Positions 1 through 7,760 of a DNA stretch of 27,281 bases are shown here, piece by piece. Origin of the DNA: Chara braunii (lineage: Eukaryota; Streptophyta; Charophyceae; Charales; Characeae); the NCBI GenBank assembly GCA_003427395.1, contig BFEA01000360.1, forward strand, positions 877,084 to 904,364, in the 5' to 3' direction. The position numbers and the translations under genes are program-made. Within the stretch, counting starts at the first letter, position 1. The number at the start of each line of letters is the position of its first letter. The notes under the pieces are model-generated. The model ran no database searches. It saw nothing but the letters and a program-made list of their open reading frames with translations, and was not told the origin of the DNA.

Positions 1-399
1 GGGCAAATAGTAGCCCGGCCGTTGCTGATCTGCTGCTCGCTGCGCCGGCGAACGCACATGGCCCAGCAGCCACCTGGGTTCAAACCCCAGCAGCAGCAGT
101 TGCATCCCGGATCTTGATAATATATATCCGGGAGCGGGGCGGGGCGGGGCAGCGGGGCAGCGTGGGTGCGTGGCGCGCGTGCGCGTGCAGCGGCCTTGGC
201 CTTGGCGCACGCGCTCGTGGTAGCGCCTCCCTTTTTCGCCACGTGGCACCTGCAGCATGCGCCACTTTTCTCCTTCGTTTTCGCTGCGAAATACCCCCAA
301 AACACCGAAAAAAACCGCTGTCGGGTTTTGCCGCTTTTCCGCCTGTGCGGGCTGCTGCCCAGCTGTACGGGGTGGTGGGAGGGAGCGGGGACCGTTCCC
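1..399 (-). mobile_element. Family A LTR retrotransposon, 5' internal leader (partial)
   Basis: This is the untranslated leader just inside the 5' LTR of a minus-strand LTR element; the rest of the element lies left of the window. It is clearly related to the plus-strand stretch 9733-10140: both share a CCAAGGCCAAGGCCGC block, a run of GCCCCGCCC-type motifs followed by an AT-rich step, and a GTTTGAACC motif before GCCATGTGCG. The open frames here are GC-rich and resemble no protein I know, so I call no gene. Family assignment rests on this homology plus the adjacent PBS and LTR. Confidence 0.7.
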
Positions 400-411
400 G
401 CTCTGATACCA
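400..411 (-). other. Primer-binding site (initiator tRNA-Met type), family A copy 1
   Basis: On the minus strand this reads TGGTATCAGAGC, the standard plant retrotransposon primer-binding site complementary to the 3' end of initiator methionine tRNA. It lies one base inside the LTR end (spacer at 412), the expected place for priming of minus-strand DNA synthesis. It fixes the element's orientation and identifies the LTR at 413-725 as a 5' LTR. Confidence 0.9.
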
Positions 412-412
412 A

Positions 413-725
413 TGTAGCGGACCCACCAGGTGTGGTGCTCCGCTGGTGGTAGAGATGGAGATGGAGGAAGAAGGGGGGAGCAAGATGACGCACAACGCAG
501 CTCCCACGCAGGACTCCAACGCACGTACTCCAAAAATGTGCAAGTGAAGAATGAGGGTGAAAACAAACAATGGCTGGGGTATACCCCAGCGGACTGACGG
601 GACTGGACTGGACTGGCTGGTACCGACAGAGGTACCGGCCTGGACAAGTCTACCCCGAATACAACACAGGCCTGTGAGAACAGGCCAAGGGGCTGGTCTC
701 ACAGGCCAACCCGTGGTCCGCTCCA
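413..725 (-). repeat. Family A 5' LTR (copy 1)
   Basis: This is a 313-bp LTR read on the minus strand. It is the reverse-complement counterpart of the solo LTR at 13329-13638, with the same order of landmarks: a GGCCTGTGAGA stem, GGACT repeats, an 18-bp palindrome and a pyrimidine-rich GGAGATGGAG-type stretch. The inner end is ...CCGCTACA next to the PBS. The outer end reads GGTCCGCTCCA on the plus strand instead of the GGTCCGCTACA seen in the solo copy, so one terminal base has drifted. The target duplication cannot be tested because the other LTR is outside the window. Confidence 0.85.
573..590. repeat. Perfect 18-bp palindrome in family A LTR
   Basis: GCTGGGGTATACCCCAGC equals its own reverse complement. 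The same palindrome is present at 13464-13481, and with one extra base at 9531-9549. Confidence 0.9.
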
Positions 726-945
726 GCGGGGCACTAGAAGATAAGGGCCCAACATGGGGGCCACCTATGACAATTAGCGGAAACCACGGATTGGAGGCCC
801 CGCGGCCGGAGAAACCGGCGTACGCAAGGCCCGAGAAAGGCAAGGGAAAGGGGCCACCGTAGGGCGGTGGACGCCAAAAGAACATGGGACACCTTGAGGA
901 AAGACACCAGGGACCGCGTGGGACTAAGTAAAAATAATGGTGTCC

Positions 946-1069
946 GGGACAAAATATGTCGGGAACAACCGGCGGGACAAAGTGTCGGGGACCACCAGCG
1001 GGACGAAGTGTCGGGGACCACCGGCGGGACAAAGCGTCGGGGACCACCGATGGGACAAGTAGCGGGGAC
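946..1069 (+). repeat. Leader tandem repeat, about 26-bp unit
   Basis: Four full units and one partial unit begin at 946 (28 bp), 974, 1000, 1026 and 1052 (partial). The unit is GGGACAAAGTGTCGGGGACC followed by ACCGGC, with a few substitutions. The array lies in the untranslated leader of element B, about 170 bp upstream of gag. Confidence 0.85.
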
Positions 1070-1171
1070 ACGTGAAGGTCTCAAGAAGAAACGGCAAAGC
1101 GGCATGAGGGGAACATAATTAAAACAAGACGCACAGTTAAGATCGAGATCTTGACGGCCGAAACTATTAGC

Positions 1172-1195
1172 ACCACTAGTGCAAGCACTAGTGGT
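1172..1195. other. Perfect 11-bp inverted repeat in element B leader
   Basis: The arms ACCACTAGTGC (1172-1182) and GCACTAGTGGT (1185-1195) are perfectly complementary and separated by two bases, giving a strong potential RNA hairpin about 45 nt upstream of the presumed gag start. Confidence 0.85.
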
Positions 1196-1237
1196 AGCAA
1201 ACGGGAAGGCCAAAAGGAAAAGAAAAAGTAAAGCATC

Positions 1238-2210
1238 ATGACGACAGCAAACCGCAACGCAACAATTGGAGCAGCGGATCTGTACTGCCGCCACCCACTC
1301 GAGCTCGGAACCACGCGAGACAGCTCCAAAGTTCGACGGGCAGGAGATCTTCTGCGACTCGACGAAGGCAAATCCGATTTCATGGTTCCGCAAGTTCGAG
1401 CTCACACTGCAGCTACACTACGTCAAAGAACATAAGCACCACACGTATTTGTACTCCCAGTCAGGGGGCGCATGCCAAGCATGGTTGGACAATCTCTTGT
1501 CCAAGTACGGCATGGTAGCTGCCGACTTGCATACCAAGATCAGCTGGGATGATCTGAAGGCGGCGTGGCATAAGCGGTTCCAAGTAGAGCCGCCGGAGAT
1601 CAAGGCAATGGACAAGCTGATGGTCTTCGAACAAGGCACGCTGCCAAGTGTCGACTGGATTGCCGAGTACCAACGCTTGACATCCGTCCCAGACATCCAA
1701 ATGGTCTTCAAAGCCATTAAACACTACTTCATCTCGAGGTCGTGTCCGGCGTTGGGCAATGCCTTGATTCACGTCGAGGACACCCTTACGACACCGGCAG
1801 AACTGTTTGACAAGGCCGCACATGTCACGAACAAGGAGGCCAAGAATCTCCAGCGTTCGTCTACGCCAGGCCTGAGCAGAGATCAACATCGGCCGAAAGT
1901 GGCCGTGGTCGCGGCGGCAAAGCCAAGCAACCAAACGAGCGAGGTCATGTCTGCCAATGAAGGGGACAGACTCACAGCCGCTCGGGAAGGTGGCCGCCCC
2001 GGCAAAGGCCGAGGACGAGGCAAGACGAAGACAAACACCGCATCTAGCCCCGGGCCCGGCACAGCAGCTCCAGCCCCATGGTCCCATTACAGTCTCTCCG
2101 AATCGGCGTACGAGGCACGCACGAGATTCCGCTATTGTCTGTGTTGTAACAGCGATCAACACAACACAATGGCCTGCCAGTCGAAAGGCAAGGGCAAATC
2201 AAAAAACTGA
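1238..2210 (+). pseudogene. gag: Element B gag (capsid-nucleocapsid polyprotein)
   Basis: Gag would assemble the particle and bind the element RNA. The readable frame runs from about 1242 to the stop at 2208-2210, about 320 codons. Its first half has the W- and F-rich pattern of a retrotransposon capsid domain (for example NPISWFRKFELTLQ and ISWDDLKAAWHKRF). It is followed by a basic GKGRGRGK stretch and a CCHC zinc knuckle, CLCCNSDQHNTMAC, with C-x2-C-x4-H-x4-C spacing near the C terminus. The only nearby ATG (1238-1240) is in another frame, and the gag frame has no early ATG, so a small indel has probably hit the start. The last codons sit on a -1 slippery heptamer that links gag to pol. 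Confidence 0.85.
2201..2207 (+). promoter_or_regulatory. -1 programmed ribosomal frameshift site A AAA AAC
   Basis: In the gag frame the bases read TCA AAA AAC TGA, so the heptamer A_AAA_AAC lies in the exact X_XXY_YYZ phase and abuts the gag stop (2208-2210). After a one-base backward slip the next codon starts at 2207, which is the frame of pol all the way to 6184. A possible stem follows at 2219-2225/2235-2241 (GGGAGTG with CACTCTC, 7 bp with one G-U pair, 9-nt loop), beginning 11 nt after the heptamer. Confidence 0.75.
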
Positions 2211-3060
2211 GCACCGCCGGGAGTGACTCAACGACACTCTCACTACCTTCGGAACCGGTCGCTTCACGGGTGACCGCCCATCGTTCTGAGGCACATGTGG
2301 AAGTCGATAGTCCTCCTCTTCTTTATTCCTTTGAGGACTATGCTGCCCGGCTCGTTCCTACGTTGGGTACTGAAGCTCAAGGACAAGACGTGTGTGTGGC
2401 ATCTGCTCCATCCGGGAGCGGTGACTTATCGTCTTCAAGTGGTTCTTCACGGGATTCGGCGCGCGAGTTCAACGTAGAGGTATTGGACCCGCTCACGTCC
2501 GAGGATTTCACATGGCTTCCTCTCCTGACCACGGGCCGTTTGCCGGGACCGCAATGCGCAACACTATGCGCTCATCTTCACACGTGCTTATCCTTCTATG
2601 CACCACCAACTTCGCCGACGGATGACGAAGTCGTGGCGGGGGACATCCTTGCGTATGTTACCAAGGTGGCCCGCGAGTTTCGCAATCAGCGGTACAACGA
2701 CAACAACGCACCGCATCAAGTTGGGCAAGCGTCCTGCAACGCTTTGCTGGATAGCGGCGCGTCTCGCAATTTTATGAGTCAAGTCTTTATGCAAAAGGAT
2801 GGCCTTGGCGCACAAGTTTGAAGGAAGGCAAACCTGACGACGATCGACTTGGCAGACAAAAGGACGCAGCAACTTATCGACCGCTACATCGAGGCCGTAC
2901 CGGTGTATTTCACACCTCATGCATGCGAACCGGTGACATTTGACATTTTGGACACGGACTTCGACATTATTTTAGGAATGCCCTGGCTTGCAATTGCGGA
3001 TCACACGGTCAACTTCCACCGACGGACTCTTACCGTTCGCGGCGCATTCGGCGCCAAAGT
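2208..3060 (+). pseudogene. pol: Element B pol: N-terminal linker and aspartic protease
   Basis: This is the retropepsin part of pol, which cleaves the Gag-Pol polyprotein. The frame is open from the frameshift site. A poorly conserved linker of about 180 codons leads to the active-site motif ALLDSGASRNF (Asp-Ser-Gly at 2750-2758). The C-terminal half ends with the typical DIILGMPWL (2963-2989). A TGA at 2819-2821 interrupts the domain shortly after the catalytic site, with the same frame continuing on both sides. There is no ATG near the start, consistent with expression as a Gag-Pol fusion by frameshifting. Confidence 0.85.
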
Positions 3061-4006
3061 GTCATGTACTATTCCTCTTCCGCACCCTTCGATTCACTGC
3101 CAAGTGGTGACGGCCAAGTCATTCCGGGTTACTTGTGCTTACGAGCAGCCCGACAAAATTGGCCTATGTTTCCTACAGACCGTCGCGGTAGCCGACTCTT
3201 CACCCACGGACTTGTCTTTGGACCCCCGTGTGCTGCAGTTGCTCGACGAGTTCGCCAACATCTTCGAGTCACCTACCGGTGCGGTGCCGGATCGGCCAAT
3301 CTCTCACGAGATCATTGTTGAGGCCGGTGTCGTGCCGCCGAAAGGTTGCATTTATCGCATGAGCGAGGAGGAGCTTACGGTCCTCCGCGCGCAACTCGAT
3401 GATTTGTTGGACAAGGGTTGGATTTGCCCTAGTAGCTCCCCATACGGAGCGCCAGTTCTCTTCGTATGGAAGAAGAACAAAGATCTACGATTGTGCATCG
3501 ACTACCGCAAGCTCAACGCGCAAACCGTCAAGAATGCAAGGCCACTTCCTCGCATCGACGATCTTCTTGAGCGATTGTTCGGCGCAAAGTATTTTTCTAA
3601 GTTGGATTTGAAGTCGGGATATCATCAAATCTCAATCCGACCGAACGATTGTTACAAATCCGCGTTGAAGACGCAGTATGGGCATTTTGAGTGGGTGGTC
3701 ATGCCTTTTGCCCTCACCAACGCGCCGACGACCTTTCAAGCGGCAATGACCAACGAGTTCTGTGCCATGTTGGACTGGTTCGTGCTGGTCTACCTAGACG
3801 GTATTCTCGTCTATAGCCAATCATTGGAGGATCATCTTGAGCACCTTCGACGAGTGTTGGAGATGCTCTGCCGCGCCAAGTACAAGGCCAACCGCGACAA
3901 GTGCGAATTTGTCCGGCAAGAGTTGGAATACTTGGGCCATTTTGTCACACCGGAGGGCATCAATCCGCTATCGGACAAGATTCAAGCCATTCAAGAGTGC
4001 TCGTAG
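3061..4006 (+). pseudogene. pol: Element B pol: reverse transcriptase
   Basis: This is the Ty3/gypsy-type RNA-dependent DNA polymerase. Recognisable blocks in order are [45 protein letters not shown] (with the first catalytic Asp), WVVMPFALTNAPTTFQ and the catalytic YxDD box, which here reads YLDG at 3791-3802. The second catalytic Asp has therefore become Gly. ELEYLGHFVTPEGI follows, then a TAG at 4004-4006. The fold is complete before that stop, but the altered metal-binding residue should abolish polymerase activity. Confidence 0.92.
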
Positions 4007-4625
4007 CCACGAAACGTCACGGATGTCCGTTCGTTCCTTGGCCTCGCCGGCTACTACCAGCGTTTTATCAAAGGCTACTCGAAGATCGCAGCCCACTTGA
4101 CGAAGCTTCAATGCGAGGATCGGCCGTTTGACTTTGGAGAGGATGCGTGAGAATTATTTTTGGCTCTCAATGCCGTGCTATTATCTGCGGAGGTCTTGCG
4201 CATATACGACCCGCTTTTGCCTACGCGCGTAACTACGGATGCGTCTGGCTATGACATTGGTTCCGTCCTCGAGCAACACGATGGCGTGGACTGGCATCCG
4301 GTCGAGTATTTCAGCAAGAAAGTGCCTGTCGTGCACTCCATGGACGATGCACGCAAGAAGGAGTTCCTTGTCTTCGTCCACACGCTCAAGCGGTGGCAAC
4401 ACTTCCTCCTTGGTCGAAGCCAATTCCAATGAGTAATGAACAACAATCCGTTGGTCTTTTACATGACCCAAGACACCGTCAACAACACCATCGCTCGATG
4501 GATGACTTTCATCGACCAGTTCGACTTCTTTCCCAATCACATTCTGGGGAAGTCGAACCGTTTTGCGGATGCTCTTTCACGGCGTCCGGATCATTGTACC
4601 GCGGTCTATTCAACCTTCGAGATCG
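4007..4625 (+). pseudogene. pol: Element B pol: connection and RNase H
   Basis: The connection segment begins with [20 protein letters not shown]. RNase H follows, with RVTTDASGYDIGSVL (first catalytic Asp present), the VEYFSKK and FLVFVHTLKRWQHFLLGR blocks, then NNPLVFYMTQ and a closing KSNRFADALSRRP. This is the domain that degrades the RNA strand of the RNA-DNA hybrid. It is broken by TGA at 4148-4150 and TGA at 4430-4432, both in the same frame as the surrounding coding sequence. No indel is seen. Confidence 0.88.
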
Positions 4626-5500
4626 ACAACGACCGGCGGGACAGCTTCATCCGCGGCTACCAAGCCGACCCCAAGTTTCGCGACAAGTATGCGAATTGCT
4701 CCTCTCCTAATTCGGCGCCTTCTCACTACCGGATCCAAGAGGGGTACTTGCTTGTCCACACACGGGGGAAGGACCTTCTTTGCGTACCGAGTGACCCTCA
4801 CTTGCGTACACGGCTTCTTGGCGAGTTCCGCGATGCTCCCGCCACCGGACACTTTGGAGTCAATCGTACGATTCGCCGACTCCGTGAGCGATTTTGGTGG
4901 CCCGACCTTCTCGGCGACGTCACACGCTATTGCGAGTCATGCGAGGTTTGTCGACGCTGCAAATCCCGCAAGCATCGTCCATACGGCGAGTTGCGACCAT
5001 TACCGGTCCCCTTGCGGCGAAGGGAAGCGATTGCCATAGACATTACCGGCCCGTTCCCCAAGCACAAGACCGGCGTGGATGAGATTCTCACGGTGGTCGA
5101 CCGACTCACCAAGTTCGCCATGTTTTTGCCTTGCCGCTATCATGCCAAGGCACCGGAGTTGGCCGAGGTTCTTTATGCCAGTTGGATTTGAACCACGGGT
5201 TACCCCAAGGAGATCGTTTGCGACCGCGACACTCGGTTCATGTCCGACTTTTGGTTGGCGCTCATCAAATGATGGGGCTCATCTCTCAAGCCAAGTTCGG
5301 GTCGCCACCCCCAAACCGATGGCCAAACAGAGAGAGCGCATCAAACCACACAGGTTTTCCTTCGCACTCTCATCTGCCCCGACCCGAAGGATTGGGATGA
5401 GCAGCTGCCGGATGTCGAGTTGGTCTACAACTCGTCCATCCACCCGGCTATCGGGATGCCGCCCTTCTAGTTTGAGCACAGCTCACCAGTCACTTCGACG
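4626..5500 (+). pseudogene. pol: Element B pol: integrase zinc and catalytic domains
   Basis: Integrase inserts the element's DNA copy. The N-terminal HHCC zinc module is visible as ATGHFGVNRTIRRLRERFWW followed by YCESCEVCRRCK. The DDE core shows AIDITGPFPKHKTG (first Asp), EIVCDRDTRFMSDF (second Asp) and HPQTDGQTERAHQ (Glu), so all three catalytic residues remain. Three in-frame stops interrupt it: TGA at 5189-5191, TGA at 5270-5272 and TAG at 5468-5470. The frame never changes. Confidence 0.9.
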
Positions 5501-6184
5501 TTGGAAACAATCATTCCACGAATGGCCGAGAGCGACGACCAGCTTCTTTTATTGCGTCGGATGCAAGAGCTACTTGTCAAGGCACGCGACCAGATGGCCA
5601 AGACGCAGCAACGCATGAGCCAACAGGCCAATCACAAGCGTCTTCCTTGCCCATTCCGCGCCGGTGATCTCTTTTGGGTTTCCGTCGTGGAATTAAGCCT
5701 TGAACAAGATATCTCTCGCAAGCTCCTCCCGAAATGGATGGGGCCCTGGTCGATCGTGGCACCCGCTGGGGATGGACCCGAGGGACCTTCCTTCACTATT
5801 CAGGTGCCCGCCCACTTGCCCGTCTACGCAGCCTTTCATTGCTCCAAGTTGGTTCTTTACACGCCTGCGGAACATGACAATTTTCCCGGGCGACGTTCGG
5901 AAGACCCACCCTCTATGGACGGTTTTTAGGAGGTCGGCGACATCATCTCCCAGCGACGCTACGACAATAGGCCAACCGAGTACTATCTACATTTTGCGTA
6001 CTGCACTCACGAAGCTGACCGTTGGTTGACCTGTGCAGAACTCCAAGCAACAGCTCCTGATGTTCTCGCACGCTACGAACGCAAAATGCAAGGCAAGCCG
6101 GTATCTTCGGCTCCACGTCGCACCCGCGTCCAAGTTCCACCTTCAGATCGTCAGCTGAGCCCTCGACCCGGCTTCACTTTATAA
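5501..6184 (+). pseudogene. pol: Element B pol: integrase C-terminal domain and divergent chromodomain
   Basis: The segment starts with a helical stretch rich in K, Q and R, then the DNA-binding SH3-like (GPY/F) module, with FRAGDLFWVSVVELSLEQD, RKLLPKWMGPWSIV and FHCSKLVLY. After a TAG at 5927-5929 the same frame continues into a weakly chromodomain-like tail (EVGDIISQRR, EYYIHFAYCTHEADRWL) and ends at TAA 6182-6184, directly in front of the polypurine tract. The chromodomain call is an inference from the spacing of EV-x-x-I, the aromatic strand and the Trp. Tails of this kind are thought to steer integration to particular chromatin. Confidence 0.8.
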
Positions 6185-6195
6185 GGAGGGGGGGG
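6185..6195 (+). other. Polypurine tract of element B
   Basis: An unbroken purine run (GGAGGGGGGGG) lies between the pol stop codon and the TGTTAC start of the LTR, which is where plus-strand DNA synthesis is primed. Confidence 0.88.
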
Positions 6196-6570
6196 TGTTA
6201 CATGCTGCGCCTGTAACTGGCTGCATGGGCCATTTCCAGGCCCGTAACATTTTCAGGCCAAAAGCCCGAAAACAAGGGCCTATAGGCCCTGTGTCATTTC
6301 AGCTTCAAAGCCTGAAAACAAGGGCCTACAGGCCTTGTGTCGTTTGAGGCTAAATCAGGGCCTTTCCGACCCTAAGTGTTTTCAGCCTGAAACTGAGGGC
6401 CATTTTCGGGCCCTCATAAGACCGATCTGCCCTGAAACTCAGGCATCAGACCAGGGTTTTAGCTCAGGCCATTTCTGGCCTATTTTCAAGACAACCTTTG
6501 TTTGAGCTTCAACCCCAGTGTCTGGCACGTTGAGGCATTGGCAAGAGCAACCTCTTGGACGGGCCAACAC

Positions 6571-6578
6571 TATATAGG
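6571..6578 (+). promoter_or_regulatory. TATA-like box in element B LTR
   Basis: TATATAGG lies about 375 bp into the LTR in a GC-rich setting, a typical place for the U3 promoter of a plant retrotransposon. Transcription would then start near 6600. No start-site data are available, so this is inferred from sequence alone. Confidence 0.55.
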
Positions 6579-7003
6579 ACTGGCCCGCCCTGCAGGTCGG
6601 CAGGTAGTTCCTAGGTGCTTCCCAGGCACTTCACATGCAGTTCAGGAGGCAGGAGGTAGTCTTCAGGATTCGGCAGCAGCACTCTGGAGGAGCACTGCAG
6701 TAGTAGTAGCAGCGTTAGCAATAGTCTCCAGCGCTGGGCGCAAGTAGCGTTAGCTGTAGTCTTCAGAGTCGGGCGCCATAGCAGCTAGAGTAGTACTAGA
6801 GAGAGAGGGATTGGGTGGAGGCGAGAGGGACTTACCTGCAGCGCCGTTACTCCAGCTTCGTCTGCGAGGTACCTGCAGCACAATGCCATCTTCACAAGTT
6901 AGTACCTGGCATATGAGCGAGAGAGAATTCTTCTTCTTCCTCTTCTCAGTCCACCATCTCCTTCTCACCCTCTCGCTATCTGACTTCACTGCATCAGCAG
7001 ACT

Positions 7004-7004
7004 G

Positions 7005-7055
<51 letters not shown>
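7004..7055. repeat. Compound (GC)n-(AG)n microsatellite
   Basis: An alternating GC run of 17 bp (7004-7020) is directly followed by an AG run of 35 bp (7021-7055), inside the probable transcribed part of the element B LTR. Confidence 0.95.
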
Positions 7056-7058
<3 letters not shown>

Positions 7059-7548
7059 TGGTGACATTTGGATCCAGACTCGACATTGGACTTCAGACAT
7101 TTTGAAGAGGGATTATTTGGGACTTGTAACGAGACTTTGTGTTGACGACTTTCCCATTTCCTCCCTTCCTCTTCTTCGTCGGATCCCCTCCTCTCCGTCT
7201 GTGTATGTCGCGACCTGGCGCCTTCTTCCTGTGTATAGCGCCAGGCCCTATCACACCTTGTGATGAGCATGATGAATGTTTGGTCTGCGTTGAAACATCG
7301 AGTTTGCTAGTCCTTAGTATTCTAGCATTCTGCTTCGCTATCTGGTACTACGTGAAAGAGGTTTGTCCCGGTCAGGTCAGGACTTGTATCTAAATCGTCC
7401 ACTGTGCTATAAAACACCATTTTGTATGTGTCGGAATGCACATTGCTTGTTGAGATTCCACTTGCACTGCATTGTCCATTCAGTCATTTTTATCACATTG
7501 CGGATCCTCGGTTATTATGTATATTGCGCAACTGGGCATGTAACATAT

Positions 7549-7760
7549 GTGAGGAGCGAAATCTGCATATGCGAGAGCCCTTAGGCCCGCCGAGGAGCCA
7601 AATCTTCATATTTGGGTCCTCGACAGGCCTAAGGGCTCTCAGATATGCAGATTTGGCTCTTCGACAGGCCTAAGGGCTCTCACATATGCAGATTTGGCTC
7701 CTCGCCAGGACTAAGGGCTTCTCACATATGCAGATTTGGCTCCTCAACAGGCCTAAGGGC
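7549..7760. repeat. Foldback plus tandem 41-bp repeat array
   Basis: Arms 7563-7603 and 7611-7650 are imperfect reverse complements, both containing the GAGAGCCCTTAGGCC motif or its complement, and could form a hairpin of about 40 bp. From about 7605 onward a unit of 41-42 bp repeats head to tail, starting near 7605, 7645, 7686 and 7728. It contains ATGCAGATTTGGCTCCTCG and a GGCCTAAGGGCTCTCACAT stretch. I do not recognise the family. Confidence 0.8.

Larger units (their letters stand above)
726..7545 (+). mobile_element. Element B: Ty3/gypsy LTR retrotransposon, 5' LTR missing
   Basis: Element B has a leader (726-1237), gag, then pol in the order protease, reverse transcriptase, RNase H, integrase, the Ty3/gypsy order, followed by a polypurine tract and a 3' LTR. 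The 5' LTR and PBS are absent: the sequence left of 726 is a family A LTR in opposite orientation. The simplest reading is that a family A element inserted into the leader of B and the missing end lies left of the window. Pol is one open frame over almost 4 kb broken only by stop codons. The element is non-functional as it stands. Confidence 0.9.
6196..7545 (+). repeat. Element B 3' LTR (1350 bp)
   Basis: The LTR starts TGTTACATGC right after the polypurine tract and ends GCATGTAACA, a perfect 10-bp terminal inverted repeat with the required TG...CA ends. The U3 part carries two copies of a roughly 37-bp sequence 46 bp apart (6263-6299 and 6309-6345). A TATA-like box lies at 6571-6578 and a compound microsatellite at 7004-7055. 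The five bases after it (TATGT, 7546-7550) would be the right target duplication, but the left one cannot be seen. Confidence 0.88.

Noticed and set aside
26-97. Possible tRNA gene around the T-arm-like motif
   Set aside because: Only the T-arm is convincing. The acceptor-like pairing is imperfect, the span is too short, and no clear D-arm, anticodon arm or A box is seen.
80-493. Open frames across the family A leader and LTR
   Set aside because: They are GC-driven, cross the LTR boundary and PBS, and the translations look like no protein family.
734-1405. Long minus-strand open frame over the element B leader and gag start
   Set aside because: It overlaps the tandem repeats and the gag coding sequence, has low-complexity composition and is best explained as a shadow frame.
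1461-2162. Minus-strand open frame opposite gag
   Set aside because: It is antisense to clear gag coding sequence with a zinc knuckle; codon bias of gag creates the open antisense frame.
6750-7270. Open frames on both strands across the GA/GC microsatellite
   Set aside because: They translate into simple Ser-Leu or Arg-Glu repeats inside an LTR and have no other support.
7605-7760. CRISPR-like array
   Set aside because: The units are contiguous tandem copies without unique spacers, and the context is eukaryotic.
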